Source: Cyanodermella asteris (taxonomy: Eukaryota; Ascomycota; Lecanoromycetes; Ostropales; Stictidaceae). Taken from it: a stretch of DNA of 64,000 nt. A model generated the notes under the pieces. The model saw only the letters and a list, made by a program, of their open reading frames with translations, ran no database searches and was not told the DNA's origin. The position numbers and the translations under genes were made by a program. Numbering within the stretch: position 1 is the stretch's first letter; each line of letters opens with the position of its first letter. This document shows, piece after piece, positions 42,233 through 50,525 of the stretch. The stretch lies in NCBI GenBank assembly GCA_900618795.1, contig UYJD01000017.1, forward strand, positions 638,596 through 702,595, given 5' to 3'.

Positions 42233-42817
42233 TTGGAAAGAGGAACAGGTCACGATCGACACATTCCCAGGCGCAAAATTACTTTCTTCCACGGGTTATC
42301 AAATATCGCTCGGCCCAATCTACTCGAGCTAGAGCAAGTCTACTTGCTCGCGAGTATATCCCCTGCAATCGACTTCTTGCCGATCATTCCTGGTCTGCGA
42401 TATGCCGTGCCTGATTGTGGAAGTCTTTGTGCCAGTTCCAAACGTATAAGGCGGCACTGGACCGAGGAGCATGGTCTTGTCGAGTCCAGTCCCAGTCTAC
42501 CGACACTGTCCTACCAAGTGAAGCTCCAAACTTTCTTCCGGGGTACCAAGATTAGATATTTTGACGTCAACTCTGCAGACGATGCAAGTCTCGCAAACCG
42601 CAAAGGACTTGGTGTCGACAAGGAACAGCACCTGCGCCTCAAGCAGCGACTTCAGAATTGTGACCGTCTTCGCAGCCACTGGGCCTTGATCTCTGCGAAG
42701 CTGCGCAACATACTTATTGCTATCTTTAGAATCCATTTACAGAAATCACTTGCAGCGATTACTCACAGGACCATTTGGCTCCTTCAGCGCCTGGAGGGTT
42801 CCAGTTGGGAGACATGA
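42233..42817 (+). pseudogene. OrsD-like (C2H2, DUF3505) gene fragment
   Basis: An open frame of 194 codons with no ATG anywhere in it. Residues 54-125 resemble the OrsD/DUF3505 domain found in many fungal accessory regions: LPIIPGLRYAV leads to a zinc-finger-like CGSLCASSKRIRRHWTEEH (two Cys, two His), then YQVKLQTFFRGTKIRYFDV, which matches the VQTFF-G...KYFEV segment of the family. Upstream frames supply no obvious first exon. Most likely a 5'-truncated relic; an internal exon of a longer gene is the alternative. Similarity is from memory of the family pattern. Confidence 0.4.
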
Positions 42818-43164
42818 AAATCGTGCAGAGGTTTGGTGAGGCCCGGCCGTTGGTTGTCCATACACAAGTCACGAGCTGAACGTAGCTATGCTAAGCTTAG
42901 ACGCAAGGCTGTGTCCGACCGTTATTTCAGCCTGGCCCTACCTATACGGCATAGGCTGTGGTGCAGCCGGCCTTCTATGCGGCCATCTTCGCCACTACTA
43001 TGAATTTATGACGCTCAATCACACCGCAATGTGCAATCATGCTCAGCTCACGAGCTGATTGCAGTCGAAGCTGTGCTCCAGGGCTCGCTGCACGCACCCA
43101 TGTCTTCTGGCTTTCTTCATACTTCTGACATGCTGGTATTATCCGTCAACTTCAAGCGGCCAAA
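42818..43164. other. Intergenic
   Basis: About 350 bp; promoter of the glycosyltransferase gene. Nothing else seen. Confidence 0.4.
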
Positions 43165-45308
43165 ATGGCTTTTGCTTTCTCTCCTTCTCCAGCGACAAAG
43201 GCCTTCTTGACTTGTAATTTCTTCTTCTCTATCCTTCTGCTATACGGCCGGTCCCATTTCTATCGCGATCCTGGCAGCATCTTTTTTGACCAGAGCCGGG
43301 CGTTTGAACGACACTACTCTACCTTGCGACTGGCAGAAGTTGGAAAGACATATGATGCCATACAGGAAAGGGATATCGATGGCTCAGGGCTGCCCTCCGC
43401 CCCAACGCAAGATAGAATAGACGCCCAGCTTTGCGTGAGCATGACAACGGTCAAACGCAATGGCCTACAGAAACAATACGTTGAGGTCAGTGTCTCGCTT
43501 ATGCAACTTGCTTTCTCCAGTGATGGAGCTGACTTCGCTTGGTAGGATGCGGTAGTGAGCATGCTCGACGGACTGACTGCCATGGAGCGTCGGCAGGTAC
43601 ATTTCAACCTTCTCTTCACCGACTCGAACGCCTCTTCGCATCCGAGCTGGCATCAACAATGGTTGCGCTCGGCGCTCGATGACGTGTGGACTTACGACAG
43701 CGAAGGCAGCAACGTGACGCCTGAAACCCGTTTGTGGCTACAGAATGCTACAGAAGCCATCAAGGTGGCCACTCATCTGAAAAGCAGGGCTACTATGGAC
43801 TATACACTGGGTTTGCAGCGTTGTCTCGAGTCAACAAATGCGCCATACGTTGCGGTGTTCGAGGACGACATTCTGATAACACCTGGCTGGGTCGCCCCTA
43901 CACTACAAGCCCTCTCATCTGCGACTCGGCTGATAGAACGCGAGGCGAAGAGCTGGTTTGGTCAAACGAGGAGCTCGCGTGACTGGCTGGACATGCGGTT
44001 GTTCAATCAAGAGCGCAGCACCGGATGGTCGAGCAGGCGGATTGGAGCCAACAACGAATTGATGATCACGCTTGGAATCGATGCCCTGTTGGTTAGCGTT
44101 TTGTTTTATCTGCGGAAACGCTTTCCACGGATCCGAAAGTACTTTAATCACACTACCCTGGTCATTATCTGCCTGTACGCAGTTCCGGTCTCTGTCCTTT
44201 TCTTCTTCCAAGCCGGCAAGGCATCTCTTCTGCCGCCACAACCTGGTGTCGTGATCGAGAACTTTGGGTGTTGTAGTCAGGCGCTGACCTTCAATCGCAA
44301 GAATAGACCTGTGNNNNNNNNNNNNNNNNNNNNNNNNNNNNNNNNNNNNNNNNNNNNNNNNNNNNNNNNNNNNNNNNNNNNNNNNNNNNNNNNNNNNNNN
44401 NNNNNNNNNNNNNNNNNNNNNNNNNNNNNNNNNNNNNNNNNNNNNNNNNNNNNNNNNNNNNNNNNNNNNNNNNNNNNNNNNNNNNNNNNNNNNNNNNNNN
44501 NNNNNNNNNNNNNNNNNNNNNNNNNNNNNNNNNNNNNNNNNNNNNNNNNNNNNNNNNNNNNNNNNNNNNNNNNNNNNNNNNNNNNNNNNNNNNNNNNNNN
44601 NNNNNNNNNNNNNNNNNNNNNNNNNNNNNNNNNNNNNNNNNNNNNNNNNNNNNNNNNNNNNNNNNNNNNNNNNNNNNNNNNNNNNNNNNNNNNNNNNNNN
44701 NNNNNNNNNNNNNNNNNNNNNNNNNNNNNNNNNNNNNNNNNNNNNNNNNNNNNNNNNNNNNNNNNNNNNNNNNNNNNNNNNNNNNNNNNNNNNNNNNNNN
44801 NNNNNNNNNNNNNNNNNNNNNNNNNNNNNNNNNNNNNNNNNNNNNNNNNNNNNNNNNNNNNNNNNNNNNNNNNNNNNNNNNNNNNNNNNNNNNNNNNNNN
44901 NNNNNNNNNNNNNNNNNNNNNNNNNNNNNNNNNNNNNNNNNNNNNNNNNNNNNNNNNNNNNNNNNNNNNNNNNNNNNNNNNNNNNNNNNNNNNNNNNNAC
45001 CTGGCCTGATCGACTACCTTCAAGACTACGCAATGAAAGAGATTGAAGGAGCTGAGAACCACTTAGGCTATGACATGCGTACGAGAGACTACGCGAGCAG
45101 CATCGGGCTTGACAGGCTGGCGTTATACCCAGTGCAAGCACAGCATATGGGTATCAAAAGTGCGGTAGGGTCTACGAAGGATGAGGCGCAGAGCGTATGG
45201 AGTATGGCATACGAAGATTTGAAGCCCGCAGAGTTGAAAGCCAGGCACGACAAAGCTATGGATGAGCTGCTCGGTACGAATTGGCGTGAAAACGAAACCT
45301 TTAGATAG
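43165..45308 (+). CDS. PGAP4-like glycosyltransferase (GPI side-chain), cut by gap
   Basis: Resembles PGAP4/TMEM246, the Golgi GalNAc transferase acting on the GPI glycan. Exon 1 is 43165-43485 and exon 2 starts at 43546 (60-bp intron); the gene then enters a 685-N gap and resumes in another frame (45000-45308), as expected when the gap length is an estimate. An N-terminal signal anchor (AFLTCNFFFSILLLYG) is followed by QLCVSMTTVKRNGLQKQYVE, YTLGLQRCLESTNAPYVAVF with the acidic EDDI motif (DxD-like), and an internal pair of helices (LGIDALLVSVLFYL; TLVIICLYAVPVSVLFFFQ) that splits the transferase domain, the diagnostic layout of PGAP4. NFGCCSQALTF follows. The end carries an ERxxYPVQAQHMG-like block (ALYPVQAQHMGIKSA). 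Confidence 0.75.
44314..44998. other. Assembly gap, 685 N
   Basis: Run of 685 N inside the PGAP4-like gene. The reading frame changes across it, so its length is probably not exact or it hides an intron. Confidence 0.99.
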
Positions 45309-47170
45309 CTGCTCGACATAGGGGTAGAAATGCAAACAGGTTCCTACTTGAATCTGTCGCGAATGTCGTGTAGCTTCTCGCAGATACGCCTTGCTCGCCT
45401 TACACAAATCAAATTCAAGTGTCGTCGCCGGCAGCCTGCAACTTGAGTTGGAAACCAATTTCTGCCCAACCCGCCTCGGCACTCACCTTCAATCACCAGC
45501 GCTTCATTTTTTCACTCAACTCAAAATTCAATATCATTTCACTGACAAGTCCGGCTGGGATCCATCCGACCTAAGCTTTACCATCTACTGGCTTCCTCCT
45601 CGACTCTTGGCCTATCGCATCATACTTCCTGACCTTCACTGACACTGATTTGCCCGATCAGCTTCATCGAGTTTTTCCAGCCTGATCTCAGTTGAAACAG
45701 CATTCAGCGACAGGTTTCCGATGATGGTATCGCAGTCGATAGGAACCATTGTCGCGTGAGGTAAGTTTTCGACAGTCCGGTTCCTAACAATTAGATTGCA
45801 AATGATCCGTACATGATGCTCGCGTCTAAGAGCAAATGCTTCCGCAGACGTGCTTGTGCTCACCCGGGACTATGCGCGAGCTTTCTCTGGAGCAAATCAG
45901 GTCTAAATTGAAGACGCCAATGGTGCCAAGACCTTCTGTCAGCAGTTTCTCGGCGCAAGTCACACACCTGATCTGTGGTCGCCAAAAGCGGCGCCAGCGC
46001 ATGCTGAAAAACGGCTCCCATTTCACCCTCACCTGTCGGATATCCGTTGAACCGCCACGCGCTACTGCGCCAGCAAGGCAGTGTTGTCAACGGCAAGACT
46101 GCCGATAGGTCGCGGCAGGGGAATCCCAGAAGATGACAGGCCGTCGCCGAGGGCAGATGACTTGTAAGATGGAGCGGCACTGATGGCGGGTCGGCGGCTG
46201 CAGCCAGTGGTGGAAAACGCTGGGACGCGTGACGACTGAGGACGAGGTGCTGCTGATAGCCGCGCTCGTTCTGAGCCTGTACATATGCAGCAAGCCCATC
46301 CTCATCCCTAGTCGACTTCGACTGCGGCCAGTCAAGGGTCGTATGGGCTCTCGTTAGCGAGCTGGACCTTGGTGGAGTTGTTTGAGATGCCCACTTGGTA
46401 GGCAATACAGACTTTCACTGAAGCTTCATCGTCTGTAGGTATGCGAATAATTGAGAAATCTGGTCGGAGACGAAAGTATATTTCAGCGATTCTTCTGCAA
46501 GCCAGTAATGGGCGAGATGGTTTGGCAAGTCTCGAAGAGAAGTTACGTAAAGTTCATGCAGGGCCTCAATTCTTCTCTTCGCAATTTCTGCCTTACTCCT
46601 CAGCTTGATCATGAGGGTTAATAGGTACTAAGCGGACGGCCGGAGAGCGTTGTCGGCAAGGTAGGTAAGGGTCATAATGCAGTTGTAAGTCCAAGTTGTC
46701 GTTATGAGATCCCCAAGACTACTCCATCATAAAAGAGTGACCGTCAGCCCTGCTGACTTGATTTACTGGCTCAGTGCGCTAAGGGTGAAGGCCTGGCGCG
46801 CACATTCGAGCTTCATACGCGGATGGCTTCTCACTACCTATCTGCTCCATTTCGTGCGGATTGGTAGCACTCGCCATGGTGACAGTACAATATCTATGCA
46901 TCCGTGCTTGATAATCCCGGCTGCGCGATATATCCAAAGCACTGCCCACAGAGATAACAACCCCCACCTCCCCTCTGATGGCACCTTTGAATGGCTAGTC
47001 GACTTGCACGAGCGGCGAGGACGTTCACAACAGTCTCGATCCCATGGCCTGAGAGGCGGATCGACAGGTGCATAGTGGCTCAGCTAGTGACGGTCAACAT
47101 CATTCAATTTCATGTCAATCGTAGCACTGTCGGATCATGTCGTGATCTATGCCATGTATCCAGCTCTTGC
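45309..47170. other. Long intergenic stretch
   Basis: About 1.86 kb. The antisense frames at 45636-45863 and 45860-46405 are Ser/Arg/His-rich or short and lack motifs. A 65-codon minus frame at 46415-46612 (starts MIKLRSKAEIAKRRIEAL) reads as one amphipathic helical protein and is the only frame here I would keep in mind. No repeats or terminal duplications were noticed. Confidence 0.4.
46415..46612 (-). CDS. Possible small helical protein
   Basis: 65 aa from an ATG, basic at the N-terminus, with alternating hydrophobic positions (ALHELYVTSLRDLPNHLAHYW). No known family. Could be a short gene, part of a spliced gene or chance. Confidence 0.2.
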   Translation of the reverse strand: MIKLRSKAEIAKRRIEALHELYVTSLRDLPNHLAHYWLAEESLKYTFVSDQISQLFAYLQTMKLQ

Positions 47171-48073
47171 CTAGTTCACCTGCGTGCCATACCCCTTGAT
47201 CCTGTCCGCAAACGCCCAGCTCTGTTCTTCCAGCTTCTCGTCCGTCTTGATCTGTACATTGTCCTTTGTCACCACTGCGATCGAATATCGGTCCATACTT
47301 CTCGCATCCCTGTAGAACAGGACCTTCAAGCTTTCCTTGATCTTCTCCACCGCCTGCTCCGCAGTCACGCTCTTCGCCTCCTCGTCCGTCTCCGCAAGCT
47401 TTCTCAACAGCGGCTGCGCAAGCATGCTTCCATACCCAGTCGCCAACGTCGGAGCAGTGAACGCCGTACCGAGCAAGTCCACGCTCGCCAGGAACGGCTC
47501 TCCCTTGTCGTCGAAGCCAGCCACCAGGATCGCATTCCATAGCGGATCGACCTTGCTGCGTCGGTTATACATGACCTTGGTGAGGTAGGTATGCAGATTC
47601 TTTGCGTTCAACGTCGAGTTGTCGTAGTTTTCCTCCGTCGCGAGCTCGTCCAGCAGGCGTGTGATGTGTTGCATGTCTGAGACGTCGCCGCCGATACCTA
47701 GAACTGTAGAGGGTCCGTACTTGATCAAACGCTGGACATCGGTGAAGCGGGCGAGTGAGCCATAAGATGCGAGATTGTCTGCTGCAATGACGACGCCATC
47801 TTTGAACTTGGCTGCCAGGACGGACGTTCCTGTTACCGCCGGTTGTTGCGTATGTTGGATCGGAGCGTGAGAGGGGTGGGAGAGGTAGGAGCGGTCGTAG
47901 GAGCCATAGATGTCGTCGCGGGGCTAGATAGTGCTCGGTCAGTAAAGTGAAATCCAAGCACAGAACTTGTCTGTAGCGAAGCACAAGACGACGTGCGTCT
48001 ACACTCGAAGATGGCAAAGATGGAGAAGAGCTGTTTGACTTACACGACCCCAGCCCTGAGGAAAGTGGTTCAT
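47171..48073 (-). CDS. PRE4: 20S proteasome subunit beta type 7 (Pre4/PSMB4)
   Basis: Non-catalytic beta7 subunit of the 20S core particle. Exon 1 (48044-48073) encodes MNHFPQGWGR, and exon 2 (47171-47923) follows a 120-bp intron with GTAAGT and CTAG ends; 260 aa. The propeptide is followed by the beta-fold start TGTSVLAAKFKDGVVIAADN then LASYGSLARF, specific for beta7. DPLWNAILVAGFDDKGEPFL, YGSMLAQPLLR and DRYSIAVVTKDNVQI follow in order. The protein ends about 25 residues after the last strand, in the range of the long beta7 tail that reaches the opposite half-proteasome. The second proteasome gene in the window, with RPT4. Confidence 0.93.
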
Positions 48074-48619
48074 GGTGGATGTGGGGAACGGCGGATGGCT
48101 ATGGGATGGAACTGAATGGTGATCGACCTTGACAGAGCAGTGAGGCCGTCGTCTTGTCGATTTGCTGGAGGTGTAAATGCCCTTGTTGGTGTGCAAGGCA
48201 GCTTCGGAGTGACGATTGATGCTGAAGCCGCGGGCGCCAAGACCGGAGCTCAGCTTGGTCAGAGCTTCTTACGCGGCTTTGGCAGCCTACTTGGCTTCCT
48301 CCACCTCAACAGCACCACCACTGAGGGTATCTGCCTTGTACATCTGCTAGGCTATCATGATGTTGGGTTCACCTCAACGGCCTCATTTGTTCTATGTTTA
48401 TGCCAGCAAAGGACGGCAAGTCTACTCAAATCCGCACATCGTCACGTGTATCCTTTCGTTTCTGCAACGATTTACATTTCGAGAGAGCCTTGTAATTCAA
48501 CCTGTCTTGCGAAAATAGACCCTGTAGTTCTACTTGAAGTGGACGCGAAATCAGGCCTACGAATCATGGGCACAAAGATGATAGTGTAAATGCAGATTCA
48601 TGTTTATATCAATACGGGA
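48074..48619. other. Intergenic
   Basis: About 545 bp between the PRE4 start codon and the tandem repeat; contains the PRE4 promoter. No gene seen (frame 48116-48589 has no motif). Confidence 0.4.
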
Positions 48620-48783
48620 GCTTGTTCACCTGTTCGCCCATCCGTCTTCTTCCTCATTTCAATATCTATCAACACCAAAGCTTATTCATCTGTTCGCCCA
48701 TCCGTCTTCATCATTTGAACATCTATCAACACCGAAGCTTGTTCACCTGTTCGCCCATCCGCCTTCATCCTCATTTGAACATC
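48620..48783. repeat. 57-60-bp tandem repeat, 2.8 copies
   Basis: Three successive units begin GCTTGTTCACC, GCTTATTCATC and GCTTGTTCACC at about 48620, 48680 and 48737; each contains TGTTCGCCCATCC and ends near ATCTATCAACACC. The third copy is cut and ends directly at the stop codon (48784-48786) of the GPI wall protein, so the array forms the start of its 3'UTR. Confidence 0.85.
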
Positions 48784-49488
48784 TTACAGTAGGGCAACAG
48801 CGGCGACCGCAAGGACGGCAGCGGAGCTGAAACCAAGCTTGGCACCCTCACCAATAGCAATGGTGGGCTTGGCGCTGCTGCCAGACTCAGCACCGGTGGC
48901 GGCACCGGCGGAGCTCTTGGGGGCAACTGGGACGTTGGTGGCACCGGGGCCACCGGCGACACCGGGAGCACCTGGGGCACCAGTGGCCGGGGCGTTGGTG
49001 ACACCAGGAGCACCGGGGGCACCAGGAACTCCGCCGCTGCCGGGAGCACCGGGAGCACCAGTGGCCGGGCCGTTGGTGGCACCGGGAGCGCCGGGAGCGC
49101 CGGGAGCACCAGGGGTGACGAGACCGGGAGTTCCGCCGGGGGCCTTGGTGACGGTGCAAGGGCAGTTGGTGACGGTCAAGGTGGTGCTGGACTTGGCCGT
49201 GTAGGTGACGTTGCCGACGGCGAAGGTGGTGGCAGCCGGGCACACGGTGGTGAAGGCAGTGACGACCTCGGTGACGATGACGGGGCCGGCGGTGGCAGTC
49301 GCGTTGCCGGTGGCAGTGGCGATGCTGCCGAAGCAAGCGGCGGAGCTGGCGGCGCAGACGGCCTCGTTGGGGTCGCCGGTGCCGCGGCAGGCGTCGAACT
49401 GAGCCTGGCAGGCAGCGGACTGGGAACCAGCGGACTGGGCCAGGGTGAGGCTGGCAGAGGCCAGGACAGCGATGATTGAGTACTGCAT
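48784..49488 (-). CDS. GPI-anchored cell-wall protein with collagen-like repeats
   Basis: Probable cell-surface protein. 234 aa, intronless. Signal peptide MQYSIIAVLASASLTLAQ; a Cys-containing segment (CQAQFDACRGTGDPNEAVC) follows, then a Thr/Val-rich domain VVTAFTTVCPAATTFAVG with CPCTVTKAPGG, as in fungal wall proteins of the Ccg-6/Sed1-like type. Residues about 125-195 are Gly-Ala-Pro triplets (GAPGAPGAPGA repeated blocks separated by TNGPATGAPG-type spacers). The C-terminus is a GPI signal: small residues, then hydrophobic SSAAVLAVAAVALL. The many near-identical triplets make repeat-number variation likely. Start at the ATG before CAGTACTCC gives the signal peptide; a further upstream ATG does not. 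Confidence 0.85.
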   Translation of the reverse strand: MQYSIIAVLASASLTLAQSAGSQSAACQAQFDACRGTGDPNEAVCAASSAACFGSIATATGNATATAGPVIVTEVVTAFTTVCPAATTFAVGNVTYTAKSSTTLTVTNCPCTVTKAPGGTPGLVTPGAPGAPGAPGATNGPATGAPGAPGSGGVPGAPGAPGVTNAPATGAPGAPGVAGGPGATNVPVAPKSSAGAATGAESGSSAKPTIAIGEGAKLGFSSAAVLAVAAVALL

Positions 49489-50525
49489 TTTGATGGCTGG
49501 TCGTAAGTTGGTAATATGTATTAGGATATTGGTTGCAGGAATGTGAACGATTGACACTTGCAAATGGTGAAAGAGAGTGATGATGATGATGATGAGGAAC
49601 AGGAAGGAGAATGGAAAGAAGAGACGGACTTTATTCTTTAAGTGTCTGGAGAAAACAGGGGCAAAAGAATAGGATTACTGCCCTACAAAAACAATTGACA
49701 GCACGATCCGAGAACCTCAATTCCGGTCCGCAACTTGTCGAAGGGGCCGAATGGCGAAACCTGGTTGCCGGGTGGGAACTCTATGATTAGGTGTAGCCTG
49801 TTGAGGATCCGGAGCGTCCAAGAGGGCGAGATAGTGACGATGAGAATCGTGAGGCTCCCCCCAGATCCGTCGACCGTAGTCGCGCGTAGACAAGCTCTCG
49901 AGGCGGCAAAACAAGAATTCGGTGAGGGGGGTGGAGGGAGGCGATCTCGTCTCCATAATGCTAATTTGTGGCTCGTGAGATTGCGAGCGGAATCTTTTCG
50001 TCGCACGTTTGCACATTTTGGGCATCCCAAATGTGAAATTCGTCTCACCCGTCTCACTCGGAGCTGGCGTTTAGCCTGTATGTCTCGGGCGGTTGCATGA
50101 GATGTCTCCTTCCGTCACCGTGCATCAAGTCATTTCGAAGAGAGAACAGCCACTGCGATTAATGTCTCAAAATCTATATTATGGGGGGAGATTCGCCCTT
50201 CCTCATGTTCAGATTACTGGCAAAGTCGAAATCTTATATCGAGGACGATATTCATGAGAATTTCACTCAACCTGGAGTTAGTCGTTGAGGTGTGGTCGGC
50301 GGCTCTTTCAAAAGCCGGCTCACGTCTCGTCGGACCCAGACTTTCACAGACTCGAGCGTGCGCGACTGCGCAGATTACATACCCCACGTGGAGAACGCGT
50401 GACTTGCGTGTTATTACCTGGTCAATGACATTGGCTCATCAAACTGTACCTCGCTGACAATCGATAAATCGTTCACCAAACCGGTCAAACTATAGCCGCT
50501 CCGATCCTCGCGACAGCTGCCGAGC
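49489..50525. other. Intergenic
   Basis: About 1 kb: promoter and leader of the wall-protein gene (with a short (TGA)n run at 49578-49595) and the 3' flank of pyruvate carboxylase. The 121-codon frame at 49735-50100 and its antisense partner have no motif. Otherwise nothing seen. Confidence 0.45.
49578..49595. repeat. Short (TGA)n microsatellite
   Basis: Six TGA/GAT triplets upstream of the wall-protein gene, probably in its promoter or 5'UTR. Confidence 0.7.

Noticed and set aside
43915-45141. Frames running through the 685-N gap on either strand
   Set aside because: They are open only because N cannot form stops.
45860-46405. 181-codon antisense frame
   Set aside because: His/Ser/Arg/Pro-rich composition without motif, and overlapping frames of similar length on both strands suggest chance openness.
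48839-49402. Long plus-strand frames opposite the GPI wall protein
   Set aside because: Mirror frames of the GC-rich Gly-Ala-Pro repeats; the minus-strand frame has a signal peptide and GPI signal, so it is the real one.
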